DNA of 64,000 nucleotides, from the NCBI GenBank assembly GCA_029246685.1, contig JAQWMR010000010.1, forward strand, positions 434,001 through 498,000, written 5' to 3'. Positions 40,904 through 50,600 of the stretch are shown one piece after another. The stretch is from Acidimicrobiales bacterium (GTDB taxonomy: Bacteria > Actinomycetota > Acidimicrobiia > Acidimicrobiales > Aldehydirespiratoraceae). The translations under genes and the position numbers were made by a program. The stretch's first letter is position 1. Each line of letters opens with the position of its first letter. The notes under the pieces are model-generated. The model saw only the letters and a program-made list of their open reading frames with translations. It had not been told where the DNA came from and made no database searches.

Positions 40904-43809
40904 TGCTCGCCGATATTCCGATCTGGGACTGGCACTGGGACTGGTGGGTGGACCGGAGCTCGTGGCAGCTCTGGTTCAACGGCTTCACGCTCGGGCTGGT
41001 CTACGGGCTGATCGCGATGGGGATCGTCCTCATCTACCGGTCGACGAAGGTGATCAACCTCGCCGTCGGCAACATGGGCCTGCCAGCGATGGGCCTGATG
41101 GCGATCACGGCTGTCAACTACAACTTCCCTTACTGGATCGCCCTCGCGGTGGCGCTCGCCGTCGGCACGCTCGGTGGCGCGGTGACGGAGCTCGCGGTCA
41201 TTCGGCGTCTGTTCGAGGCGCCACGGGTGATCGTCCTCGTCGCGACGATCGGTATCGCCCAGTTGATGCAGGCGATTCTCATCACGATGCCGGACGCCAC
41301 CCCGGGACGAGGAGAGGGCTACCCGGTTGCCGCGTCATCGGAATGGACACCCTTCTGGGACATCGACATCGAGGGCCCCGAGCTGATGATCATCATCGTC
41401 GTGCCGCTCGTCGCGATCGTGCTGTCGCTCTTCCTGAACCGGACGGTCTTCGGTCAGACCGTGCAGGCGTCGGCGAGCAACGCCGACATCGCGCGGCTCC
41501 AGGGGATCAACCCCCGGATGGTCTCCCTGTTCGTGTGGTCGGTGGCGGGCTTCCTCGGCGCGCTGGCGATGATCCTGCTCGCAGGGCGGCGCGGCGAGGC
41601 GACGGGCATCCAGAACCTGGGGCCGGTCACCATGACCCGAGCGCTGATCGCCGCAGTCTTGGCAGGGATGTACTCGTTCCCGCGGGCGCTCGTCGCCGGC
41701 GTGGCGATCGGGCTACTGGAGACGCACCTCATCCGGATCCATCTCGGCGATGTCAGCCTCGTCCACTTCGTCCTGTTCATCATCGTCGTCGGGTACATCA
41801 TCGTGCAGTACGGGGGCGAGGTCCGCGAGCGAGCGTCGTTCGCGTTCGTCTCGAAGCGGCGGCCGGTCCCGGCGCACCTCCGCGAGGTGTGGTGGATCCG
41901 GCACTTCATCCATTTCGGGCCGATCCTGCTGCTCACAATCGCGCTCATTGTCCCGTTGCTCATCGACACGCCGAGCCGACACCGGGCCTATGCACGCGTC
42001 GCCGCGTTCGCGGTCTGTGCGCTGTCGGTCACTGTCATTACCGGGTGGTCCGGGCAGGTTTCGCTCGCGCAGATGGCCTTCGCCGGATTCGGTGCGCTCT
42101 TTGCCGCTGCGTTCCAGCGAGGCCTCCACATGGGTGTGGGTTGGGGCGAGCGCTGGCAGTTGTTCGCCTTCACGCTCCCCGAGCTGCCATTCGTCCTCAC
42201 GATCGTCCTGGCCGGGTTGACGACCGCTGTCATTGCCGCGGTCGTGGGCGTGGGGTCTTTGCGCGTCCGCGGACTTTTGTTGGCTGTCACGACGTTCGCG
42301 TTCGCGATCGCGGCGCAGACCTACCTGTTCCGACGTGATGTGCTCGACGACGGCGGCGGTGGGACGACGGTCGACTTCGAGCGGGGAGACGTGGGCTGGT
42401 GGACCCTTGCGACCGAGCGCGACTACTACTACCTCGCCCTCATCGTGCTGGTCATCGCGCTCATCGTCGTGGCTCGTCTGCGGCGGTCGGGCATCGGTCG
42501 GTCGATCATCGCGGTCCGGGACAACGAGGACACCGCCAGCGCGTATGCAGTTTCACCGGTTCGCATGAAGGTGATGGCCTTCGCCCTAGCCGGTGGGATC
42601 GCGGGGATCGGCGGCGCCCTCCTGGCGGGGATGATCGAGTCCGTGCCGCTCGCGAACCAGTTCTTCACGCTGGACGATTCGCTTCGCGTCGTCGCCATGG
42701 TCGTCATCGGCGGGCTGGGCACGATCGTCGGACCGGTGATCGGATCGTTGTGGGTGATCGGCCTGCCGTCGTTCTGGCCGGACAACGAGCTGGTGCCGCT
42801 CTTCACGTCTAGCCTGGGCCTTCTCATCCTGATCCTCTACTTCCCGGCGGGCCTCGTCCATGCCGGCTACGCGGCGCGAGATGCACTGGTCGACTGGGTC
42901 GCCGTGCGCCGCCCACCGCCGGAGACCCCGCCGGAGCGGCCCGCGGTGACGACGCTCAACCATTCGGAGTGGGACCCGGAGGGTCGGGTTGCGCTGCAGG
43001 CGACCGACATCGAGGTGCGCTTCGGAGGGATTCTCGCTGTCGCCGGGGTCGATTTCGAGGCGGCCCATGGAGAGATCGTCGGCCTGATCGGGACGAACGG
43101 GGCCGGCAAGTCCACTCTTCTGAACGCCGTGGGCGGCTATGTGCCGGCTGCGGGAAGGATCGAGCTGAACGGGAAGGACGTGACGAACCTGGCTGCGTAC
43201 CAACGGGCTCGGCGCGGGCTCGGCCGCACGTTCCAGTCGGCGGAGCTCTTCCCCGAGCTGACTGTGCGCGAGACGGTTCTCGTCGCCCTCGAGGCGCGCC
43301 AGCGAACCGGGTTCCTCTCGACCGCGCTGTACATGCCGCACGCGATGCGACGGGATCGGCGCAAGCGCCAGGAGGCCGCCGAGCTGATCGACTTCCTCGG
43401 GCTCGGTCGCTACGTCGACACCTTCGTCAACGAGCTGTCGACCGGCACCCGCCGCATCGTCGAGCTGGCCGGGCTGCTCGCTCTCGATGCCCACGTGCTC
43501 TGCCTCGACGAGCCGACGGCCGGTCTCGCGCAGCGCGAGACCGAGGCATTCGGCCCCCTCATTCGGTCCATTCAGCGGGAGCTCAACGCGACGATGGTCG
43601 TCATCGAGCACGACATGGGGCTGATCATGTCGCTGTCGGATCGGGTCTATTGTCTCGAGGACGGGCTGGTCATCTCTGAAGGCACGCCGGACGAGGTGCG
43701 CCGCGACCCGGCGGTGATCGCGAGTTACCTCGGGACCGACCGCAGGGCCATCGAGCGTTCAGGGACGCTCACATCAGGGACCGTCAGTCGACCGCCTGGA
43801 GATCAGTGA
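40903..43809 (+). CDS. LivH-LivM-LivG fusion ABC permease/ATPase
   Basis: A 968-residue three-part fusion. Residues about 1-310 are a LivH-type permease (GFTLGLVYGLIAMGIVLIYR), about 335-665 a LivM-type permease (VITGWSGQVSLAQMAFAGFG and RSIIAVRDNEDTASAYAVSP) and about 690-960 a LivG ATPase (Walker A GTNGAGKST, ELSTGTRRIVELA as an altered signature, Walker B LCLDEPTAGL). The typical signature LSGGQ is LSTGT here. Together with the MFS-LivF gene and the binding protein at 43784-45199 it completes a Liv/HAAT importer. Such importers carry amino acids, amides or urea; the substrate is open. Confidence 0.95.
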   Translation: MLADIPIWDWHWDWWVDRSSWQLWFNGFTLGLVYGLIAMGIVLIYRSTKVINLAVGNMGLPAMGLMAITAVNYNFPYWIALAVALAVGTLGGAVTELAVIRRLFEAPRVIVLVATIGIAQLMQAILITMPDATPGRGEGYPVAASSEWTPFWDIDIEGPELMIIIVVPLVAIVLSLFLNRTVFGQTVQASASNADIARLQGINPRMVSLFVWSVAGFLGALAMILLAGRRGEATGIQNLGPVTMTRALIAAVLAGMYSFPRALVAGVAIGLLETHLIRIHLGDVSLVHFVLFIIVVGYIIVQYGGEVRERASFAFVSKRRPVPAHLREVWWIRHFIHFGPILLLTIALIVPLLIDTPSRHRAYARVAAFAVCALSVTVITGWSGQVSLAQMAFAGFGALFAAAFQRGLHMGVGWGERWQLFAFTLPELPFVLTIVLAGLTTAVIAAVVGVGSLRVRGLLLAVTTFAFAIAAQTYLFRRDVLDDGGGGTTVDFERGDVGWWTLATERDYYYLALIVLVIALIVVARLRRSGIGRSIIAVRDNEDTASAYAVSPVRMKVMAFALAGGIAGIGGALLAGMIESVPLANQFFTLDDSLRVVAMVVIGGLGTIVGPVIGSLWVIGLPSFWPDNELVPLFTSSLGLLILILYFPAGLVHAGYAARDALVDWVAVRRPPPETPPERPAVTTLNHSEWDPEGRVALQATDIEVRFGGILAVAGVDFEAAHGEIVGLIGTNGAGKSTLLNAVGGYVPAAGRIELNGKDVTNLAAYQRARRGLGRTFQSAELFPELTVRETVLVALEARQRTGFLSTALYMPHAMRRDRRKRQEAAELIDFLGLGRYVDTFVNELSTGTRRIVELAGLLALDAHVLCLDEPTAGLAQRETEAFGPLIRSIQRELNATMVVIEHDMGLIMSLSDRVYCLEDGLVISEGTPDEVRRDPAVIASYLGTDRRAIERSGTLTSGTVSRPPGDQ

Positions 43810-45199
43810 CCGGCACGAGCGAGCCGCTCTCGCCGACTGTCGAGTCGAACTGACCGATCCGCAGCGCATCGTTGGCGTCGTGCTTGTCCGGGCCATAGCT
43901 CCCGAACGCCACGCCCGGCAGCTCGATGTCGCCGACCAGCTCGAGCCCCTGGAGGAGCGTGTCGTAGTTGAGGTCGCCGCCGGCGATGTCTCCGGCCGCC
44001 TTGAGGATCTCGAGGTACTGGCACGGCCCGAGCAGGCCACCTGCCCAGTTCGCCTCACCGTCGGGCACCTCGTCCGGGTGCCGGACGTCGACGCCCTCGG
44101 CATCGCGGAGGATGTCGTAGCACGCCTGGCTGGCCGGCAACGCCCAGGACTCGTCGCGCGAAGCCCCCATCGGTGCATACGTATCCTCGTATGTGGCCGG
44201 GTCGCGCTCGTCGAACGCGCCAACGGTCAGGACGATCTCGCCGGTGTCGATCGCCACGATGGTGCCCTCATAACCGGCCTCGCGCATGTGCGCGATGCCG
44301 AAGGCCAGCTGTGACTGGATGATGATCAGTGTGTCGATGTTCTCGTCGTCGATCACCTCTGCGAAGATCTCGGCCTGCGCCTGGAGGGCGACCTCGTCAC
44401 CTTGCGGGATGTCGCTCGTGAACGACTGGACGATGTCGACGCCGAGATCGGCGAGTGCCGGAAGCACGACATCCTCCGTTATCGCCCCGTGTTCGGAGCT
44501 GTCGTCGTAGGTGGCCACATTGCCGTCGAGAAGGCCGAGCTCCTGGTACAGAGCAAGAGTGCCTCGGTGTCGGCGTTCGGCGCTCATGGCGATCGCGGCC
44601 CATGGCGCCTCACGCTTCGGGTAGTGCGCGGGAGTGTGGGTGCCGCCGATCATGGCGTGGGCATTCTGCTCGACGAAGCAAAGGATGCTGTCGATCGCGG
44701 GCCCTGCCACACCACCGAAGACGATGAAGACTTCGTTGTCCTGGGTGAGGACGATACAGGCGTCGTCGGCCGAGGCGTTGAAGACAGGGTTGTACTCCTC
44801 GACGATCACCTCGATCTGTCTGCCGGCGATACCCCCGTTGGCGTTGTAGTAGTCGACGAGCGTGTCCCAGATGAGAGGGACGTCGCCGTTGTTGATGTCG
44901 ACGAGGCCCAGATCGCGGAGTTCGTCGAGATCGGCCGTGGTCACCCCGATCGTGATCATGTCGGCTGTGACTCCGCGGAAGCTGTCGAACGGATCGTCGT
45001 CGGTGATCGGCTCGATGGGCGCGTCAGGCTCATCCGGCGTGTCGGGGTCATCCGGCGCGTCGGGCTCGTCCGGAGCGCTCGATGTCGTTGTCGTTGCTTC
45101 ATCCGTCGTCTCGGTGCCGCCACCGTCGTCACTGCAAGCAGTGGCGACCATCGCGAGTACGACGAGAAGTGCCATCAGAAGTCGGCGTGTTGTGGTCAT
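43784..45199 (-). CDS. Periplasmic-type binding lipoprotein (Liv/HAAT family)
   Basis: A 471-residue substrate-binding lipoprotein. From ATG 45199 it has the signal MTTTRRLLMALLVVLAMVAT followed by ACSDD with the lipid-anchor cysteine, then a long acidic/proline linker rich in DEPDAP repeats, and the type I periplasmic-binding fold (DMITIGVTTADLDE, VPLIWDTLVDYYNANGGIAGRQ, VFIVFGGVAGPAIDS). The NANGGIAGR motif is typical of LivJ/HAAT proteins. It should deliver the ligand to the fused permease/ATPase encoded convergently; the two 3' ends overlap by 26 bp. Confidence 0.92.
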   Translation of the reverse strand: MTTTRRLLMALLVVLAMVATACSDDGGGTETTDEATTTTSSAPDEPDAPDDPDTPDEPDAPIEPITDDDPFDSFRGVTADMITIGVTTADLDELRDLGLVDINNGDVPLIWDTLVDYYNANGGIAGRQIEVIVEEYNPVFNASADDACIVLTQDNEVFIVFGGVAGPAIDSILCFVEQNAHAMIGGTHTPAHYPKREAPWAAIAMSAERRHRGTLALYQELGLLDGNVATYDDSSEHGAITEDVVLPALADLGVDIVQSFTSDIPQGDEVALQAQAEIFAEVIDDENIDTLIIIQSQLAFGIAHMREAGYEGTIVAIDTGEIVLTVGAFDERDPATYEDTYAPMGASRDESWALPASQACYDILRDAEGVDVRHPDEVPDGEANWAGGLLGPCQYLEILKAAGDIAGGDLNYDTLLQGLELVGDIELPGVAFGSYGPDKHDANDALRIGQFDSTVGESGSLVPVTDLQAVD

Positions 45200-45344
45200 G
45201 GAGCCCCCCGTGGTCCAGCCGTGTCTCGACATGTAAGCACGAGAAGGGTCCGTCGCGCCCAGCGACTCCGATGACAGACACTCTGATCCGGCCCTGATCC
45301 CGTGTGAGTCGAAGGCGCAGCGGGGTGGCGACGCACGCCACGTA

Positions 45345-45382
45345 TTGCGACCAGCGACAAGGCTCAACGTCGCTTGTCGCAA
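45345..45382. promoter_or_regulatory. Long inverted repeat upstream of the GNAT gene
   Basis: TTGCGACCAGCG (45345-45356) and CGCTTGTCGCAA (45371-45382) pair with one mismatch over 12 bp around a 14-bp loop. It lies in the 239-bp divergent region between the binding lipoprotein and the acetyltransferase. It could be an operator for either gene or an RNA hairpin in the GNAT leader. Confidence 0.5.
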
Positions 45383-45438
45383 GACGTGAGACTCGATCGT
45401 GCCTCCGTTGTACTCCGCCCCGTGGGAGCATTCGAACG

Positions 45439-45966
45439 ATGCAAATCAGGGCTGAGTCACCCACCGACCACAGTGAGATCGCGGGCCTTGTCGCCACCGC
45501 GTTCGGGTCGACCCTGCAAGCGGACCTGGTCGACCGGATCCGGCGCTCTCCGGAGTTCGTCGGATCGATGGCGCTCGTTGCAGACGACGCCGGCCAGCTC
45601 TTCGGCCATGTGATGGTTAGCCACGCCGTGCTTCGTCACGCTGCGGGTGAGCGCTCGATCGGCATGCTGTCGCCGCTCGCCGTGGTTCCGGACCGACAAC
45701 TAGCGGGATTGGGAGCTGCGCTCGTCGGCGCGGTGCTGGATGTCGCTGAGCAACGGGACGAACCCCTCGTCGTGCTCGAGGGCAACCCGGCGTACTCCGG
45801 CCGGTTCGGCTTCGAGCCGGCCCGGCGTCACGGCATCGAGATTCCGCTACCCGACTGGGCCCCACCGGACGCAGCTCAATTCAAACTTCTCGCCACGTAC
45901 GACTCGACCGACGAGACGCTTCGGGGAACGGTGATTCACCCCGCTGCCTTCGACGGCCTCGACTGA
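45439..45966 (+). CDS. GNAT-family N-acetyltransferase (YhbS-like)
   Basis: A 175-residue GNAT acetyltransferase. Motif A with the acetyl-CoA loop is MLSPLAVVPDRQLAGLGAAL, and the preceding strand FGHVMVSHAVL is typical. VVLEGNPAYSGRFGFEPAR fits the YhbS-like group. ATG 45439 gives MQIRAESPTDHSEIAGLVAT, a standard N-terminus. The acceptor, small molecule or protein, is not known. It ends 7 bp before the convergent small membrane gene. Confidence 0.92.
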   Translation: MQIRAESPTDHSEIAGLVATAFGSTLQADLVDRIRRSPEFVGSMALVADDAGQLFGHVMVSHAVLRHAAGERSIGMLSPLAVVPDRQLAGLGAALVGAVLDVAEQRDEPLVVLEGNPAYSGRFGFEPARRHGIEIPLPDWAPPDAAQFKLLATYDSTDETLRGTVIHPAAFDGLD

Positions 45967-45973
45967 CGAGGCC

Positions 45974-46354
45974 TCAGCCCCGGGCCGAGCGAAACGCGGA
46001 GACCGCGCCAGCGATGCCGACGGCCATCCCCACCGCGGCGCCGCCGATCCCGGTCAGGTGGTCACGCTGCGGAAGTTCGTCCCGAACCGAGAGTCCGCCG
46101 ATCAGATCCGCCGCGTCCGCTCCGGCCGACGCCAGAAACCATCCGGGCACCTTCTGCTCGTCGCGCACACCTGCCGCGATCAGCCCCGCGCCGATCAGCA
46201 GGTCGCGGTAGCCCATCGACCGCAGGAGAAGCCGCGCCGTTGGGTCGCTTGCCTCTCGTTGCGACCACAGCAACTGCGCTCGCTCCGGCGCCACGAGGAA
46301 TGACACCCCGGACAACGCCCGGATCGATCCGGCGATCACAGCAGCACGATTCAT
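45974..46354 (-). CDS. Small membrane protein, conserved hypothetical
   Basis: A 126-residue protein with about three hydrophobic stretches (AVIAGSIRALSGVSFLVAP, LIGAGLIAAGV and GIGGAAVGMAVGIAGAVSAF). It resembles small actinobacterial membrane proteins of the DUF4267 kind, but the resemblance is not firm. It follows the acyl-CoA dehydrogenase on the same strand by 10 bp and so may be in the same transcript. No function can be assigned. Confidence 0.75.
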   Translation of the reverse strand: MNRAAVIAGSIRALSGVSFLVAPERAQLLWSQREASDPTARLLLRSMGYRDLLIGAGLIAAGVRDEQKVPGWFLASAGADAADLIGGLSVRDELPQRDHLTGIGGAAVGMAVGIAGAVSAFRSARG

Positions 46355-46364
46355 CAGCTCACCC

Positions 46365-47594
46365 TCAGTTCTTCGACAGGTCCTTGAAAGGCGTTTCCTT
46401 CGCAGGCCCAGGCTCCTTCGGGAGACCGAGGAAGCGCTCGCCGAGGATGTTGCGCTGCACCTGATCAGTGCCGCCGTAGATCGATGGTGCGGGGGAGTGG
46501 ACGGTCGTCGCCTGGACCTCGCCGTTGCCGATGGCGGCGCGGGCGTCGTCGCCTGAGAGCATCCCGACGGCGCCGATCGAGCGGTTGCCGGCCTCGCGCT
46601 TCATGCGGGCGATCTCGCTCATCGCGAGCTTGCCGAGATTGCCGATCGCAGGGACCACACCTGACCGGGCCCGCATGCCGAGCATCCGGTTGACCTCTTC
46701 GCGCACATAGAGACGGGTGCGGGCGTCGCGTCGAGCGGGATCGTCCATCCCGAGTTCGCGGGCATAGCGGCCGAAGCGCACGGCGGTCGGCGCCGCATCG
46801 ACGTTGCCTCGGGGCCCGCCTTCGGTGCGGAGACCGAACGAACCGGCCGGCATGTCGAGATCCTCCGACTGTGAGCCGGCCCGGGCGTAGGGCAGCTCGA
46901 CGACAGCGCCGGCCAGCGACCCGCGCTCGAACATGAGGGTGGTGTTGCCGACGCGCCAGCCGTTGTTGAGATCGCCGATGACGTGATCGTGGGGCACGCG
47001 GGTGTCGTCCATGAACACTTCGTTGAACATGGCGTTGCCAGTCATCTCGATGAGCGGGCGGATCTCCACACCGTCCTGCAGCATCGGGAACGCGAACCAC
47101 GTGATGCCCGCATGCTTCGGCTGATCAGGATCCGTGCGGGCGAGCAGCATGCCGAAGTCGGTGCCGACGGCGAGGCTCGTCCAGACCTTCTGGCCGTTGA
47201 CGGTCCACTCGTCGCCGTCACGCTCGGCCTTCGTGGTGAGACCGGCGAGGTCCGACCCGGCTCCGGGCTCCGAGAACAGCTGACACCAGGACTCGGTGCC
47301 GTTGAGCACGGGCGGCACGAACCGTTCGATCTGCTCCGGGGTGCCATGGTCGGCGATTGTGGGCGCGGCCATCATCGTCGCGATGTTCGACGGCGGACCG
47401 AGGGTTCCCGCGTCGGCGAGGCCCCGCTTGACCTCCTGTTCTTCGGCGCGGGAGTACCCGCGTCCGAAGGCCGCCTCGGGGAGTGAGGGGAGCGAGTAGC
47501 GGGCATCGGCGAGGCACTGCCACCACTCGCGCACCGTCATCTCGGGATCCCAGTTTTCTTCCGCCCACTTGCGGGCATCTTCATGTATCGACAT
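46365..47594 (-). CDS. Acyl-CoA dehydrogenase
   Basis: A 409-residue FAD-dependent acyl-CoA dehydrogenase. WCQLFSEPGAGSDLAGLTTK and WTVNGQKVWTSLAVGTDFG are the flavin motifs, and SIYGGTDQVQRNILGERFLG is the C-terminal motif that contributes to FAD and catalysis. It belongs to the FadE6/17-like actinobacterial group. The gene is divergent from dnaE2; 37 bp separate the starts and hold the LexA box, so SOS control of this gene is also conceivable, though the box is better placed for dnaE2. Confidence 0.94.
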   Translation of the reverse strand: MSIHEDARKWAEENWDPEMTVREWWQCLADARYSLPSLPEAAFGRGYSRAEEQEVKRGLADAGTLGPPSNIATMMAAPTIADHGTPEQIERFVPPVLNGTESWCQLFSEPGAGSDLAGLTTKAERDGDEWTVNGQKVWTSLAVGTDFGMLLARTDPDQPKHAGITWFAFPMLQDGVEIRPLIEMTGNAMFNEVFMDDTRVPHDHVIGDLNNGWRVGNTTLMFERGSLAGAVVELPYARAGSQSEDLDMPAGSFGLRTEGGPRGNVDAAPTAVRFGRYARELGMDDPARRDARTRLYVREEVNRMLGMRARSGVVPAIGNLGKLAMSEIARMKREAGNRSIGAVGMLSGDDARAAIGNGEVQATTVHSPAPSIYGGTDQVQRNILGERFLGLPKEPGPAKETPFKDLSKN

Positions 47595-47603
47595 CTTGTG
47601 GAC

Positions 47604-47617
47604 CGAACACCTGTTCG
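47604..47617 (+). promoter_or_regulatory. LexA (SOS) box upstream of dnaE2
   Basis: cGAAC-ACCT-GTTCg matches the GAAC-N4-GTTC consensus perfectly, as does the box before imuA. It ends 14 bp before the dnaE2 start, nearly the same spacing as at imuA. Both mutasome loci are therefore predicted to be in one LexA regulon. Confidence 0.87.
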
Positions 47618-47631
47618 TTTAGGGTCAGAGG

Positions 47632-50600
47632 ATGGGTTGGAACAGCCCCAACGTGCCATGGTCCGACATCGAACGCACACTCTCGGACCGCCCGCCGTCG
47701 GGTCGCGCCCGGGATCTCTGGATTAGCGACGGGGGCGATAGCCCGGCGTGGTCCAGAAAACGTAGCAAGTACGAGCCCCCCACGAAACCCCCGAAGTACA
47801 CCAGCACCACTCCCTACGCGGAGCTGCACTGCCACTCGAACTTCTCGTTCCTCGACGGGGCGTCGCATCCCGAGGAGCTGGCCGAGGAGGCGGCCCGGCT
47901 CGATCTGAAGGCGCTGGCCCTCACCGACCACAACGGCTTCTACGGCATCGTCCGCTTCGCCGAGGCAGCCCGAGCGGTCGGCCTTCCGACCGTGTTCGGC
48001 GCTGAACTCACCCTCGAGCAGCCAACCATTGACCTGTCCCGCCCCGGCCCGGCCGACCCGATGGGGGAGCACCTCCTCGTCCTCGCCCGCGACCCCGAGG
48101 GCTACGCCATGCTCGGACGCGCCATCAGCGAAGGCCAGCTGGCGGGGGAGAAGGGCGCGCCCCGCATCAGCTACGACCGGCTGGTCGAGCTAGGCGGCGT
48201 CGGCAGCGAGCGCGGCGAAGACCACTGGCTGATCCTCACCGGCTGCCGAAAAGCCTCCGTGCCCAAGGCGCTCACCGAGGCCGGCCCGGCTGCTGCCCGT
48301 CGGGCCCTCGATCGGCTCACGAGCGACTTCGGCTCCCAGAACGTCGCGGTCGAACTGTGGGACCACGGCCTCCCGTCCGACTCGGTGCGCAACGACGCCC
48401 TCGCCGAGCTTGCCGTCGCCAACGGGCTCGACCTCGTGGCGACGGGCAACGTCCACCACCACTCAGTCGCCCGTCAGCGGCTCGCCTCGGCGATGGCCGC
48501 GGTGCGGGCCCGCCGCAGCCTCGACGAGATCGACGGTTGGCTCCCACCGGCCGGCCTCCATCTTCGCTCCGGCGACGAACAGGCGCTGCGCTTCGCCCGT
48601 TACCCGGGCGTGATCGAGCGGGCCGCGGCAATCGGGATCGAGTGCGCGTTCGACCTCGCCCTCGTCGCCCCGAACCTGCCGCCCTACCCGTGCCCCGATG
48701 GGCTCGACGAGATGGGCTACCTCCGTCGTCTCGTGGACGAAGGCGGCACGCGTCGCTACGGCACACGAGACGCCGAGCAGGTCGAGGGCGCCTGGAAGCA
48801 GCTCGACCGAGAGCTCGACCTCATCGACCAGCTCGGCTTCCCCGGCTACTTCCTGGTGGTGTGGGACATCGTCGACTTCTGCAGTCGGTCCGACATCCTC
48901 TGCCAGGGTCGCGGCTCGGCGGCCAACTCTGCGGTCTGCTTCGCCCTCGGCATCACCAACGCCGACGCCGTCTCGCTCAACCTGCTCTTCGAACGCTTCC
49001 TGTCGCCGGAGCGGGACGGCCCGCCCGACATCGACATCGACATCGAGTCCGACCGCCGCGAGGAGGTGATCCAGTACGTCTACGCCAAGCACGGGCGCCA
49101 CCACTGCGCCCAGGTCGCCAACGTCATCACCTACCGGTCCAAGTCCGCGATCAGAGACATGGCCAAGGCCCTCGGGTACGCCACCGGTCAGCAAGACGCT
49201 TTCTCCAAGCAGGTCGACCGCTGGCGCGATGTGAAGGCCGGCGCGGTCGACCCCGACACGTCCATCCCGTTGCCGGTCATGGAACTCGCGGCCGAGATCG
49301 AGCACTTCCCCCGTCACCTCGGCATCCATTCCGGCGGCATGGTGATGTGCGACCGCCCGGTGATCGAGGTGTGCCCGGTCGAGTGGGGGCGCATGGAAGA
49401 TCGCAGCGTCCTCCAATGGGACAAGGACGACTGCGCGGCGGCCGGGCTCGTGAAGTTCGATCTGCTCGGGCTCGGGATGCTGTCGGTTCTGCACTACGCC
49501 ATCGACTTCATCAAGGAGACCGACGGCATCGACGTCGACCTCGCCACGCTCCCGCAGGAGTCCGAGGTCTACGACATGCTCCAGAAGGCCGACACGATCG
49601 GCGTGTTCCAGATCGAGTCCCGGGCCCAGATGGCCACCCTGCCCCGACTCAAGCCCCGCTGCTTCTACGACCTCGTGGTCGAGGTGGCCCTCATCCGTCC
49701 CGGTCCGATCCAGGGTGGATCGGTCCACCCCTACATCCGCCGTCGCAACGGCGAGGAACCTGTCACCTATCTCCATCCGCTGCTCGAGAACGCCCTGGCC
49801 AAGACCCTCGGCGTGCCTCTCTTCCAGGAGCAGCTCATGCAGATCGCGATCGACGTCGCCAACTTCACGCCACCCGACGCCGATCAGCTTCGTCAGGCCG
49901 TCGGCTCCAAGCGCAGCAAGGAACGGATGGAGCAGCTGAAGGAGCGGTTCTTCGACGGCATGCGAGCCAACGGCATCACCGACGACATCGGCGAGCAGAT
50001 CTGGCTCAAGCTCGCCGCCTTCGCCAACTACGGCTTCCCCGAGAGCCACTCGGTATCGTTCTCGTATCTCGTCTACGCCTCGTCGTGGATCAAATACCAC
50101 TACCCGGCCGCGTTCACCGCGGCCTTGCTCAACGCACAGCCGATGGGTTTCTGGTCGCCCCACACGATCATCGGCGACGCCCGCCGCCACGGCGTCGTGA
50201 TCCGCACGCCGGACCTCAACCAGTCCGCCGCCACGGCCACGCTCGAGCCGGATGAGTCCTCGACGGGCGGATGGGCCATGCGGGTCGGCATCGACTACGT
50301 ACGGGGGATCGGGGAGGACCTCGCCGAAGCGATCGACGCCGGTCGGCCCTACGCCTCGGTGGAGGACCTCCGCCGGCGGGTCCCCAAGATCTCGCTGCCG
50401 ATCCTCGAAGCCCTCGCCACGTCCGGCGCGTTCGGCTGTTTCGGCATCGACCGTCGTTCGGCGCTGTGGACGGCCGGAGCGATGGCCCAGACAGCCTCGG
50501 ATCGGCTCCCCGGAATTGTCACTGGCATCGACGCGCCAACGCTGCCGGGCATGTCTCCCCAGGAGCTGTCCCATGCCGACCTGTGGGCAACGAGCGTCGC

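Noticed and set aside
43784..45199. Tandem repeat array in the binding protein gene
   Set aside because: The repeated acidic/proline codons (DEPDAP type) are a linker between the lipid anchor and the folded domain, common in such lipoproteins.
48357..50255. Long open frames on both strands inside dnaE2
   Set aside because: They are arginine-rich shadows typical of high-GC coding sequence; dnaE2 itself is complete and well supported.
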